A DNA stretch of 64,000 nucleotides from Rusavskia elegans (Eukaryota; Ascomycota; Lecanoromycetes; Teloschistales; Teloschistaceae), in assembly GCA_011316305.1 (NCBI GenBank), contig SAUG01000046.1, forward strand, positions 124,001 to 188,000. Direction: 5' to 3'. Shown here in pieces: positions 52,999 to 64,000 of the stretch; position 1 is the stretch's first letter; each line of letters begins with the position of its first letter. The notes under the pieces are model-generated. The model made no database searches and was not told where the DNA came from. It was given only the letters and a program-made list of their open reading frames with translations. A program made the position numbers and the translations under genes.

Positions 52999-55289
52999 GC
53001 ACAACGCCATTGGCGCCAAAGCTATTTGCACATTGACGGGTGATATGCTTTACCGCTGCATACTGCATGTCGATGATCAATCACAGCTGCCAGTCATTCT
53101 TCAAGCACCCTTAACGAAACACTCTGCCCTAACCTCCCAGGGGTAGATGCCCACAGCAAGTGAAGCACGGCCCAACGTATTTCTTCTCAAACAGCAGCTG
53201 AAAAAAGGATGACTGTCAACCGTTACTGCAAGATCCAGTCATTGATGGCTAGATTTGGTTTCTGTATATCGATGGCTAAGTGAAGCCCTTCTACCAGGCT
53301 AGGGAGCATTTGTGCTGTATTGACTGGGCCCGAAAGAAGCTCGGAACTATGAGGAGACACCAGAGAGATATCCTGACGATGGTGGAGTGGCCTTGTAGTA
53401 GGCAAGGATCAATTGCAAGAGATCGAAATTGACATGACCAGCATCAGATCTACCGGACCAGGGCGGATCTGGGGATTAGGGAAAAGACGCAAATGACAAG
53501 CACCCTTCTTGGAGTACTCCTACAGCACGGGGCAGTGTTTCCCGGACATGAAATACTCTCCAGTATTTGAGAGGTCTCTGCGTGCCAGTTCCTGGTGATG
53601 AGAATGTAGACACTGCTGGTCTCCTCTGGGGAACAGTGAGCATGTATTTAGCTGGAACTGGACATGAGACCGTATGGACAGAGGTACCTTATGCTCCACC
53701 GAGGGAGTTTGGACGGTGATCCTTTGGATGGAGGAGGCGGAGCAGATCAGACGGCCGAAACAAGGTGCCGGCATTTTACAAGCCACTTAACGGGCATCAG
53801 TGCATCATTTCAACTCTAATTCGTCAGGGAGGTCCAGTCACCTGCCATAAGTGGTACTCATCTCCTCGTCGACGGTGGGCGGTCTCAGCGATTATTGGTG
53901 AGTGCTGGCTGTTCCGTCGCACTGGCCTCTGGGATCGAGTCATGCTCGGTCTGAGATGAAGAGGAGGCTATTCAAGGGACGCGATGAGTGGGCCGGTGAG
54001 GTGGATGGCCATTTCCACCATATCCCGCAGCTGAGCACAGCTCTTTACCACATTCGGTCAAGGAAAGGACGATAAGTGAGAAAAGAAAGAGTTTAGTAAA
54101 ATGATGTTGATGTTAAAACGCTCAAGATGCCATTCGCTGATTATCGAAGCCCCGTTGGGGGGTTTGGGGGTAAATATCGGCAGGGGACTTTCGATCCACC
54201 GGAGCAGGCTGCCCAGGACCAGGTTGGAGGGCTAGAGCAGGATTGGATTCGAAGAGATCTGCCATCTGAAGCTTCGTTAGACTTTGATTCCGACAGCCCA
54301 GCTAACTTTTGGCTGGTTCTCGGTGGGCGCAACAAGGCCTGGCGACTCGCTACTACGTACTTGCTAGCAGCGAGATACTAGGTACTGTTTTATTTCATTC
54401 GGCCTCCCGGAGCTTCCCTGGCAACGAACTACCTTACTATACCTTACCTCCTGGTACCACCACCACTACGTACTTAAGGTATTACCATCGTCAGCAGGTG
54501 CACTACTACCACTACTACCACTACCATCCGTACTGACCAGAAGCTGCCCCTGTAAGCCTCGCAGTCTAGCCTTCAGCCTGTGTCCACTCACACTGACCCA
54601 TGGATCGCTCCTCTAGCTGGCCCTTACCGTCCCGCTCCTGTGCTACCAGTGGAATCGTCTGACCTTAACGGTCAACCAACGAGCGTTCCCGCCCGGCTAG
54701 CATGGAATCAGTCTTAATGCCCATTGACAGCCCTCTTCCACCCGCCGCTTCTGCTTGATAGCAGTAGTCTGAAGATACTCCGCACCTCGGACCTCTCATA
54801 TCATAATTATTACGGAGTTATATTCCTCGACACTCCACTACTGTTCCTACCGATCTCTTCTCCTCCCACGCCTCCATCAGCCCCCCATACCGCCACCTGC
54901 AGACTTATTAATCTATCCCCGCATCCTCACTCGCTGCATCCTTTCCTCAGGTCAAGGAGAAAACCCCGAGGAATATTCGTCTGCAGCTCTGGGCATGCCA
55001 CACCCAACCTGGACCGTCTGATCGAAAACAGTACGTTTCCCATCTTTCGTGCATCAAGCAGCCGTTGTACTACCAATTCTGCACTATCCACTACGGTCCC
55101 CAATATCCGCCATGCATGATAATTGACAGATTCCAAGGCTTCTTCTACCATGACATGCTGCATGCATCCTGCCGGTCCAACACCTGAGCCAGGAACGCCT
55201 CTCTTTGGGCTGCGATTTTGGGCGCTTGCCCCCCTCGGCTTTGCGACCTGACTGCCATTGAAGACGACCAAGGTTCTTGCGACTTCCGC
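52999..55289. other. 2.3-kb interval without supported gene; microsatellites
   Basis: No open frame has domain character. The only notable sequence is an imperfect (CAC/TAC)n repeat near 54,450-54,535. Pyrimidine-rich sequence near 54,700-54,960 may be the promoter and leader of the CENP-B-like gene. Frames at 53,520-53,786 and 54,724-55,119 look like chance. Confidence 0.45.
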
Positions 55290-57050
55290 ATGCACGACGC
55301 AATCGCACAATCAACCACCATGAAGGCCGAGCACGACTACGACCCTCACCACGCCGATGACTATGGAGCGAGTTGGGTTCACGTTACCGACGACCAACCC
55401 CCACATCAATCTCCCTTGCACGACTTCAACCATTTTTACATGTCCTCACCGTCGCAGTTACATCTAGAGTCAATATACTCCCGTCCTGCGGCAACCTCGC
55501 AAACCTCGAATCCTCCATTGTACCCATTGATCGTTCCACAATGGCCGAGTCAACTGACCAACCCCTCGCTCAGTCCACCTTCATCTCAACCCTTGTCCAG
55601 CTCCTCGGCCCCTGCCCAAACACCAAGGCCAATCCTGCCGCTCAGTACGCCAGTCGACGCCATATCTACTCCGCTGTCCGCTCCGGCAGCACCGACCCCA
55701 ATCCCAATCCCACAATCAGGACGACGGACCTTGACTGACCAAGATCGACGCCGCATGTGCCAATATCATGAAGAGAACCCTTCGGTTAAGCAGACTGAAA
55801 TTGGTAGTAAGTCGCTAGCCTGTTGATTCATGAATAGCTCTCACTGATGGCCCATCAGCCTTGTTCGGCGTTGAGCGGAGGTATGTCCAAAGAAAATATG
55901 ATTATAGCCATCAACCGGAATGGACTAATGATTTCAAAGCACTGTTTCCAAGGTCCTAAGATTGAAGGAGAAGTATTTGCATCCTGATGACGGTAGTCGT
56001 TCTCCTATCAAACGTTCCAAGGGAAAGTTTCCCGACATTGAACGAGCTGTGTCCAATTGGGCCAAAAACCATCAGCGCCAGGGACTCCCTCTGAGTAATG
56101 AGAGTATCCGCGACAAAGCACGGATGTTTGCCACTACAGTCGGCAGTTCTGATTGTGTTAGCAAAGTCAACAACCCCAACTGGCTTGAGAAATTCAAACA
56201 CAAGAATGGATTGCTTGGCGCGAGCCTACCAGACTCATCCGAGAACGAAGATTCAGATATGATCCAGCCTTCTGACCCGGCGTCTGGCGAACAAACGCCC
56301 AATGCCATGTCGCCCATATCACCTACTGGAGACCGGTCAGGCTCCGTTGAGAACGATGTGCTCAAGGATGCGAACGGCAGCAGCTACAGGGATTTCGGGT
56401 TTCGAAGAACCCATTCCGAAAGCAACAACTCTCTTGGAAGCTACTTCACGGACAATAACATCCCTTCAACGTTTCCCCAAGATATACGTAGCCCCACATC
56501 TCCTTTCTTCTCGCCAGTCTCCAGCTGCGGTCCCAGCCCTAGCATCCCATCTCAAACTCCCCGACTTGCAAAATTAGCTCCCGCGGACGCCCGGCCTCGA
56601 CGCCAGACTTTCCCTACCATCAGCAGTGCGCCATCGTACATCACCCCACCAACTTCCGTAACCGTCGAGCCGACCACCCAGCTCTTCCAACAGTCCATGA
56701 CAACTTCTGCTCTGTCTTCGCCGTTGGAGGAACTCGAGGACCCAATCCTGAGCATCGATTCTGCAATGCACCATCATCAAAACTCCATAAGCCCTTCGAC
56801 CATGGCTCCTCCCCCCAACCCATCATCTGTTTCCCCCCCTAATTCTCCACCATCACAAGACGAAGCTAGGCGAGCGTTGGAGGTCGTGATGACCTTTTTT
56901 CAATCACAGTCCATGCTTGTGGATCCGCAGGATTATATCACCATGGGGAAATTAATGGAGAAGTTGGAGTTGAGAAGGGATGACTTACCGGGTGGGTTAA
57001 GAAGGTTGATGGATAAGGGGAGGAAGAGGAGTATCCATTCATTATCTTGA
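55290..57050 (+). CDS. CENP-B-type HTH DNA-binding protein (domesticated transposase-like)
   Basis: Exons 55290-55806, 55859-55880 and 55940-57050 give one frame of 549 residues from MHDAIAQST; MKAEHDYDP at 55320 is an alternative start. A Ser/Pro-rich N-terminus precedes a helix-turn-helix (RRTLTDQDRRRMCQYHEENP, then EIGTLFGVERSTVSKVLRLK) built across a 22-nt middle exon. A second CENP-B/Tc5-type HTH (ERAVSNWAKNHQRQGLPLS, then IRDKARMFATTVGSS and NPNWLEKFKHKNGLL) follows. No DDE catalytic domain follows; the rest is a Ser/Pro-rich tail with a short conserved helix, ALEVVMTFFQSQSMLVDPQD. This is the arrangement of host CENP-B-like proteins derived from pogo transposases. DNA target and role are unknown; transcription factor or chromatin protein is likely. 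Confidence 0.85.
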
Positions 57051-57419
57051 TTTTCTGTCTTATATTTTTCTCTCGAAGTCCCCTTCCAATGTGCATATAC
57101 TTGGATTTCTTTTCGACATGAGGGATTGGATTCATCGTCCTTTTTGGGGCTTTTCTTTCGGGAGGATTTTTGCATCGCATGAATGGTTTTTTCTATTGGG
57201 CTTTTTACAAATTAAGACATACCCCAGCCTCGCGGCTCTGGAACGGGAGAGAAACCTCTTGAATAAAAGGGTACAGAGTAAGTTTCGGTCTGTACATGCG
57301 GGAAAGTGGGAGAAACGAATTTGGACGCTGATGAATAGTGATGGCCGTGGGCGGTTGTATTTAGGCTGGATCATTGGCATTGCAATGAACATATATTGGG
57401 TATCAGACCTTAAAGATTC
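57051..57419. other. Convergent 3' intergenic region
   Basis: About 370 bp between the CENP-B-like gene and the PXA gene 3' ends. Nothing recognisable. Confidence 0.4.
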
Positions 57420-60147
57420 CTATGTATAGATTCCCCTTGCTTCCATCAGCTCCTTCACCCCTTTCTCCCCCATCTCCGGTAACACCCTTACGACCACCAA
57501 CTCCAAGATCTGGTACGCCAGATGCTTGTTCAGATATGCATCACCCCACACATCCAACTCCTCTTCGACTTCCTGGACGAGCTGCTGTCGCGACAGACCG
57601 GCTGCCTGACTGATTGTAGTTGGAACCAACGAGCATAATGTTTCCGCACAGTGGCGCCTGATTTCGCTCTGCTGTTCTGGGCTAGGGGGATCTGGGGTAG
57701 GTGGGGGCAGCGCATTCCTTGGAAACAGCGTCGTTCTGACGGTCGACAGGACAGGGGGTATCAAAGACGCATTGAGGTGAGTGACGAGGAGGTAGTGGAG
57801 GTATCTGATGGTCAAAATTTGGTCAGCCCCTGGTTGATAACCTTTGATATTCGTCCCAAAGCGGTAAAAGCCCAAAACAAACAAACAATAGTGACAACGA
57901 AGGGAAGGAAGTTTATAGCGAGCGTTAAGCGAAGTCTGTGCGCCCGGTGGCTTGAAGAGATTTTAGCCTCCTTCCTAGTCGCGGAAAAGTCGTTTTGTGC
58001 TCGACTAGGAAAATGCCGTGGGAATGATTTGGGGGAGATGGCGAATATTGCCTCGCTCTCTTTGGCTGCTTCGCGCTCTTTTTCCCGCCGAGATCAGGTT
58101 GGATTTCGGAATGGGGTTGGGATCCCTTGAAAGGGCTTGATTGACGGGGCTAGCAGGGGAGGCAAGCAGGGTTCGAGCATTGTAAAATTGAAGAGCGGTG
58201 AATGGATACGAAGAAAATGCGAATGGCTCAAAACGGACGGGACGAAGGAACAGGGAGGGGCCGATCCTGTAGATCGTCTTGTGTGTCTGAGACTCCACTG
58301 ATCCACCGGGCGCTTAGGAATAAAGACCGAGAAGCTGATAGCGACAGAGCCGAAGCCTATTGTCGCAACGAGTGGAGGGCTTGAAGTGATTGAGTTTCTG
58401 AACATAAAAAGGATGTCTGCAACATAGCGTTGTGAAAATGGAAAGGGGCATGCGACAAGCCAATGCATCTAAACCTTGAAGATGTCATTCCGTGCTCTCA
58501 ATGGGTGGACACATCGGGCTGACGTGACACGAGTCTAGGTCAGCCGTCGACATGGGACGGCGGCATGCTCGCATCATGCACAACGATAACGGGGGAGCGA
58601 GTCTTGAGTAAGCCCCCCCTGCCGGGCCGAGACGACTGTTCGTTGAACCACGGTTGGGTGCATGCAGACACCACCAAGTCACTTGACCGATATCTCATGC
58701 GAGCACGGCAAAGCAGACAGGGATCAACGAACCAACAAGATTGCAGAGGGGATCTGGTAGGCACTTACTGGTCGAGTAGTCCGTCCACAGCACCCACTCG
58801 CAACAGACTTAACGGGCTCTGAATCAAGTGGTGTTGTATCAATGCGAGCGATCCACTGAGCCAGGGCATGCGGAACGACAGATCGAGCATTGTGGACACC
58901 AGAGAGAAAATCTTGAAATCCAGTAGAGGGCGAAGGGTCACAGCAGGCGCTACGGTAGTTTGGGCCAGCGGGGCGTCCACCGCTGTTTGCTTGCTCCAGC
59001 AGGATCGCCGGGGCTCCCACGATGCTGTAAAGAGACCGACCACGACGAACTGAAGGCTGATGACTGTCAAGTAGCCGTACTGAAGCACGCGCCAGAATAT
59101 CTCTGACAAGGTGGATCGTCTGCCGTTGGTCGCTGGTCTCGTGTCGTCTCCCCGCTCTGACAGCAGACCAAACTTTTCTAGCCGGCTTCTGGTGTCGACT
59201 TCGATTTCTTTGCCAGTCGTTCTGGGTTTCGACAGTGCTTTGACCTCGTCCAGAAGCTTGGTGATACTTGTCCAGACGAACCAGCCGTTGCACACTCGAC
59301 CACCAATCGACTTGCCCAGGATTGTGTCCGCAACGACATCTGCAACAAGCGTCCGGAGGCAAGCATTTTCCAGGTCCTCGGTTGGAAGGAGGATTGCCAG
59401 CGCACCCTGCACCAGTAACTGTCTGTAATCAACCTCGTTCTTCGATTGCTGGGTGATCGATGTCTCCGATGACGGTTCGGGCACGGGTGACATTGCTGGA
59501 TGAGGGTTGAGCTCATGATACACCGCACGTGGACTGTTGGACGATTGAGACGTCTGAGCTGAGCCGTGGCTGATGCGGTATGCTAGTTGTAAGACCTGTT
59601 AGCTGCAGCGAGCGTTGAGCATGCCCCACGACCACCAACCTAAGACATGACTCTCAACGAGTTCCGGTATCTCATCGAGAAGCAGACTTTCAACGTCGAT
59701 CTTTCTTAATCTTCCTTCCACGGCAAGAGTGCAATGAGCGATGATGCGGACGACTTCCTCGACGAAAGCATGATCAGGCGTGATTTTTCCATACCAGCTA
59801 TATACCAGCTCTTTCACCAAAATGGCAATGACGGTATAGAGCTGCAGGTCGACCTCGTTGCTACTGCTCAGCGCGGGGAGCAGCTCATCGATTGGCCAAG
59901 TGTCATTGGCTATACTTGTCTGCTGAGGGCAAAGAATTCGTCGTATCAAGGCCACATTGATCTTGTCGGAAGCGACTAGAGTCGGCGACGGTCTCATTGA
60001 TGTCGACTGCCTGGTTTCGGAAGGTGGTCTGGATTGCTGGGGTGTCTTGACTGTGATCTGGCTGCCGATGGATGAGCTGCTGGACGTTGGATTGGCCTTG
60101 GGTCGAGGTTGCAATGTGGTGGGCGGTCGCAGAAGAGGCTGAGTCAT
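57420..60147 (-). CDS. PXA domain-containing protein
   Basis: Three exons (60147-59640, 59582-58769, 57804-57420) give 568 residues in frame. After a Ser/Pro-rich N-terminus a PXA domain appears: LPALSSSNEVDLQLYTVIAI, then VKELVYSWYGKITPDHAFVEEVV and AHCTLAVEGRLRKID. A central segment VDYRQLLVQGALAILLPTED and LVADVVADTILGKSIGG continues the domain, and a last part DLSFRMPWLSGSLALIQHHL leads over the second junction (GLLDQ-YLHYLLVTHLNASLIPP) to a helical C-terminus ending LMEARGIYT. PXA domains occur in sorting-nexin relatives of the endosomal system, but no PX domain is seen. Intron 1 is 57 nt; intron 2 is 964 nt, far longer than any other here. Confidence 0.85.
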
Positions 60148-60666
60148 CTCAATTGGGAATTGGCCGTGTAGGCCCTCATCTTCATTCCAATGTTGACACC
60201 TCGGGCGAGACGCTTACTCTGCTTCGTGATGGATGACACAATTGAAACATACTCTTAAGCATCAGACGAAAGCTCGGGCCACCAGCGGCTAGTCTAGGCC
60301 AGAACCAGCCTAGTGCGGGGTAGCTCGCGGAAAGGTGGAGCTTCGATTTTCTGCCGAGTCGATGACATCTCGCACGAGACGTCGAATACTTTTCGCTGTC
60401 ACTCTCATGGCCATTACGGGCCCCTGACCAGTCCCCCATCTCTGCATATGCTCTGTACATATACTCACCGTGGAGCTGTCATATATACTGGAGTCTGTCA
60501 CGAAGAGCATGCTGTTATTAAAAGCGGAGGCTAGGCGCTAATGAACTTATATTCGCACAGCTTGCTGGGGATAGTTTGGAAACCTTTTTCTCATCCGCCT
60601 TTTCCTACTCCGACATCATATCTTTAATCTCAACTTGTTCTGGAACACGATTCGAAGAACGTTGCA
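60148..60666. promoter_or_regulatory. Divergent promoter region, PXA gene / glycogenin
   Basis: About 520 bp between start codons of divergently transcribed genes; presumed promoters. No defined element recognised. Confidence 0.45.
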
Positions 60667-62907
60667 ATGTCTGGAACAGGGGCCGAAGTGTATTGCACAG
60701 TAAGTCACCTTTGGAGCGAAGAAGCCACAGGACACAGACTGATTACACTGTGTTAGCTTCTTGTAAGCGATGACTATCTGCCTGGTAGGTGATAACGGGT
60801 TGGAAGCCGCATGAGCCTTCACTTGACTTATACCATACCAGGTGCACTGGTGCTTGCGCATTCCCTACGTGACAATGGGACGAAAAAACAATTGGCGGTC
60901 CTCGTGACCATGGAGACCCTGGAAGTTACAACTATCGAAGAACTGAAGGTAGAATCCGATCAACATCCAACAGGTTTAGATGTTGACTGGTCCCAATAGA
61001 AAGTCTATGACTATCTGATCCCTGTCAAATCAATCGTGAACAAATCTCCAGCGAATCTCTACTTGATGCACCGCCCCGACCTAATAACAACTTTCACCAA
61101 GATCGAGTTGTGGCGACAGACGCAGTTCCGCAAGATTGTCTACCTCGACGCAGATACGGTTGCTCTGAAGGCCCCGGACGAGCTCTTTGCCGAGGAATCA
61201 AGCTTTGCCGCCGTACCCGATATCGGCTGGCCCGATTGCTTCAATAGTGGTGTCTTGGTGCTGTCACCTAATGTGGGTGATTACTACGCCCTTTCGGCGT
61301 TGGCTCAGCGTGGCATCAGCTTTGATGGCGCTGATCAAGGTTTACTCAACATGCATTTTCCAAAGTGGCATCGGTTGAGCTTTGCTTACAACTGCACCCT
61401 GAGCGGCAATTACCAGTACGTGCCTGCATATAGGCACTATCAAAGCACAATCAGCATGATTCATTTCATTGGTACCGACAAGCCCTGGGGTGTCGGACGA
61501 GATTGGAAAGGGGCTAATGGTGTTCATGAGGAGCTACGTGGCCGATGGTGGGCTGTATATGACAAGTATTATCGGGAACCGGTCAGTGTTCATGTAAGAT
61601 ACGGACGTCGACCAATATTGATCGAGCACGTTAGGCTGTGGGGTTTGTATCTGGACAGTCAGAACTGGGGTCGAAGACCGTACAACAATATGTCACAGGC
61701 GAGACATCGACTTCCAGTTTTGGGTCTCCGTCTGTCCCTCCACCGGTTGTGGAAGCACCAGTCATCACAACCGAGGTACCGCTCACAGAAACGACGGAGC
61801 GTGCAGAGGCTTTGGACCAAGGTAAAATAACACCCACGCCTACTGTTCAACAGCGACGTTTCTCTATCGATTGGGATCCGACACGGTAAGCTACTAATAT
61901 ACTACTGTTTGTAAGGAGGTATATTAATCTCTCGTAGCCATGCACCACCAGCCAATTCGAGACCCGAAGCAGCGAACTTCCCCAATCAGAAGTATTCAAT
62001 GTCGACCGATCGAAATCTATTTCAACCTCCTTCATCTTATCCAGAACCGCCTAAGAATCTGTCCTACCAACCCCCTTCGACTCCTCCGGCCGCCGAACGA
62101 CCTAAGATGATCTTCCCTTGGGAAGCGTACCAAACGAAAGCTACGAGGGTCTTCCCAGATGATCCTCTCCCAACATCTTCCGGACAGACTCCTTCAGTCA
62201 CCACAGATGCTGACTCCCAAATGGAAACCGTTAGCCCTACTACGCCAACCATTCAAATCACATCCTCGGAGCCATGGGGTGACTTTCGGCGAGCAAACGC
62301 GTGGGATGAGATGCCGGAAATTGAACGTTACATCGCAAACCTTCCCCAAAATCGCCGCCGAGCTCAACTCCACGCCCGTCATCATCGCAAGACCTCAAGC
62401 TTAGACCAGTCAGACACCATCACCTCACCAAGCACAGAAGCCCCTCCCCCAGAACCGCAGGGCAGACGCCCAAGCTTACGACTGACCGACTTCCCAACAG
62501 AGATCGAGCGACCATCACTACCGGTTACTCCGGCACCTATGCGCCGTCCAAGCTTCTGGGGACAAGAACGAGACGCGGCAGGAGAGCTACCGCCAGCAGA
62601 AGGCGTCCCCGATCAGGCCGACTGGGACCCTCTTGCCAAGCTGTACGAACTGCAGAAAAAGCAAACTGAAGTGCTGAGTGCCGGTCCTCCAAGTCCACGA
62701 CGGCACATTCCGGATCGGTCGATGCCGACGAGTTCGCAGCCGTTGCCGACTGAGGCGTCGAAGAATAGCAGTGCGGATAGCAAGACCGAGCCGGCAGACC
62801 CGCCTACTGCGACGGTTCCGGAAGTCGGAGAAGGACCGACTGCTCAACCTGTGGAGACAACGTCGACGCTTGGGGAAGAAAGAACGGCAAGCCGCACTGG
62901 AGCCTGA
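60667..62907 (+). CDS. GLG1: Glycogenin (self-glucosylating initiator, GT8)
   Basis: Six exons (60667-60699, 60757-60784, 60842-60948, 61000-61581, 61635-61885, 61938-62907) give 656 residues. The GT8 domain shows YCTLLVSDDYLPGALVLAHS, the metal-binding DxD motif in IVYLDADTVAL (about residue 100), NSGVLVLSP, DGADQGLLN and HFIGTDKPW. The linker to the C-terminus is Ser/Pro/Thr-rich and contains PKMIFPWEAYQ, a short PWE motif found in fungal glycogenins and used to hold glycogen synthase. The protein primes glycogen synthesis by adding glucose to its own tyrosine. The first three exons are 28-107 nt. All junctions are GT..AG and restore family sequence, such as EELK-KVYDYLIPV and DPTR-HAPP. 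The last 100 residues are low complexity; the exact C-terminus could change with an unseen intron. Confidence 0.93.
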
Positions 62908-63819
62908 TCATGGACACGCAGGGGAGTGGTAATACAGATTGCAACCTGTTCGCATCATGTGCGGAGTTTTTTGACCTCCTGTAAGTATGGTGTTCCGGCA
63001 GGGTGGTCTTGCGTCGCTACATATCATGAGATGGGATGGGTAACTTCTGGTGGCTAACAATACCATCTGTTTTGCTTTGGTTATTGAAAGCCTCTCTGCC
63101 ACTTTGTGTAACTTTGTATCCTTTTATTTCATCAGTGTTGGCTGTATAAGACTCTGGATATAATACTGTTTTAATTTGTTCAGTTGATACCTCATATGTT
63201 AGAGATGTGACTCCTGTTCAGGTTGCTTGTTCCATTTCCTCAAAACGGCATCTGCAACTTTCTTATTCATCGAACCGTATATACCTCGACCAGGCCGATC
63301 AAGTTTTCTCGACGACGGACTGAAAGATACGTTAAAGCTTGTTTTATCATCAGGGTTTCAAACAACATCTCGATCAAAAGGCGAAACCGCTCTGTAAAGT
63401 TTTTCTCACTAATATAATTTAATCGGATGCTATATTTCTCGGAAAATCAGTATCCATTCCATTCGAAACTCCATTCTATGATTCCAGACGCCCACAGACC
63501 CTTCCTCCTCGCCGTCGATATGAGTTGAGATGGGGAACATATAACAGATGATGGAAATTGTGAGGGGTGTACACACACCCTCAGCCAGGGTCAGCGATAC
63601 GATAGATTCCATGCCTCCCAAATTGCTCCCTTGTCAGATCCTCGGCCCCTTACCCCTGACCGTGTCACCATAAATGTGCTCATGCAGTCTTCCTCGTTGC
63701 TTCGTGTAATCGTTTCGTGTCCGGCGTCCTCGATCCCAGCCTCGGGATTCCAGAACGTGGCGACGTTACAGCCCAGGGCAACGTAAATACCTTTGGTCAT
63801 CCCTTCATCACAGCCCACA
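62908..63819. other. Intergenic region 3' of glycogenin
   Basis: About 0.9 kb with no supported coding sequence. Slightly AT-rich near 63,090-63,220, consistent with a 3' flank. Confidence 0.45.
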
Positions 63820-64000
63820 TCACATAACAACACATCCACCGCTCCTGGCCCTTCTTCTTCCGCCTCTGGGCCCTCCCTCCTCCTCATCCGCATGCACCAT
63901 CGCCGCTTCCCTCGCCCGCCTCCTCCTTCTCCTCGCTCCCGCACCCCCAGCACCCGCCTCCTCCGTCGCAATCATATACTCCGCCCATTTCCTCTCCAAC
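63820..64000 (-). CDS. Possible C-terminal fragment of a gene running off the right edge
   Basis: On the reverse strand a frame open from the window edge reads LERKWAEYMIATEEAG, then an Arg-rich AGARRRRRRAREAAM stretch and an acidic/basic tail, with a stop at 63820-63822. It could be the end of a larger protein whose body lies beyond 64,000. A competing frame (63,591-63,971) is arginine- and glycine-rich from GC-rich DNA. I cannot identify a family; the call is weak. Confidence 0.25.
   Translation of the reverse strand, partial: LERKWAEYMIATEEAGAGGAGARRRRRRAREAAMVHADEEEGGPRGGRRRARSGGCVVM

Noticed and set aside
54724..55119. 131-codon forward frame upstream of the CENP-B-like gene
   Set aside because: Low-complexity Ser/Pro/His content in pyrimidine-rich leader sequence; likely chance.
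57651..58130. 159-codon forward frame antisense to the PXA gene
   Set aside because: It overlaps the conserved last exon and the long intron and has no features of its own.
63591..63971. 126-codon reverse frame at the right edge
   Set aside because: Arg/Gly-rich from GC-rich repeats; another frame open to the edge is slightly more protein-like, and neither is secure.

Overview
The window is nuclear DNA of a filamentous ascomycete (Pezizomycotina). Three things point there. The genes are compact and lack introns or carry short ones of about 45-80 nt. The gene set is fungal: Stb3, Pff1, Efg1, SEA4, a PXA-domain protein and a Pth11-like rhodopsin-fold receptor. The first quarter is AT-rich retrotransposon sequence with the signature of repeat-induced point mutation (RIP): CpA/TpG almost absent, TpA everywhere, CpG retained, no long open frame. 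I cannot name class or species from sequence alone.

Region 1 (1 to about 16,200) is a nested, RIP-destroyed Ty3/Gypsy island. Family A has 410-bp LTRs (TGTTACGTCC...GGACGTTACA before mutation). Its copy A1 (1-2190, forward, cut by the window edge) keeps traces of RNase H, integrase and a chromodomain. Its copy A2 (8609-11958, reverse) has two LTRs and an intact 5-bp target duplication, TTAAT, but only a Gag-like remnant inside. Family B has 200-bp LTRs. Copy B1 (2191-4086, forward) is interrupted by A1. Copy B2 (5393-16146, reverse) is full length, about 7.4 kb without the insertion, and A2 sits inside its integrase. B1 and B2 face each other as a large imperfect palindrome around a 1.3-kb unidentified spacer.

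Region 2 (about 16,200-36,400) starts at an abrupt change to ordinary base composition. It carries a ferric-reductase-type oxidoreductase (+), STB3 (-), DNA topoisomerase III (-, 7 exons), a 2EXR/F-box-like protein (-), the vacuolar protease PFF1 (-) and an Msg5-type dual-specificity phosphatase (-).

Region 3 (36,400-49,700) carries a long disordered protein (+), tRNA 2'-phosphotransferase TPT1 (-), a small secreted cysteine protein (+), EFG1 (-), the SEA/GATOR2 subunit SEA4/Mio (+), a rhodopsin-fold receptor-like membrane protein (-) and a DUF7704 membrane protein (+).

Region 4 (49,700-64,000) carries cysteine dioxygenase (-, 4 exons) divergent from the GTPase RBG1/DRG1 (+, 9 exons), a CENP-B-like DNA-binding protein (+), a PXA-domain protein (-) with one unusually long intron, glycogenin (+) and a doubtful C-terminal fragment at the right edge (-).

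The genes are mostly unrelated housekeeping, signalling and metabolic functions; no biosynthetic cluster or defence island is visible. Several pairs are divergent over 0.3-1.7 kb (phosphatase/disordered protein, TPT1/secreted protein, EFG1/SEA4, receptor/DUF7704, CDO/RBG1, PXA/glycogenin). Splice sites were placed by reading GT..AG boundaries that restore family-conserved protein; all gene models below keep frame across every junction. I found no convincing novel system. The most unusual structure is the nested, palindromic retroelement island.
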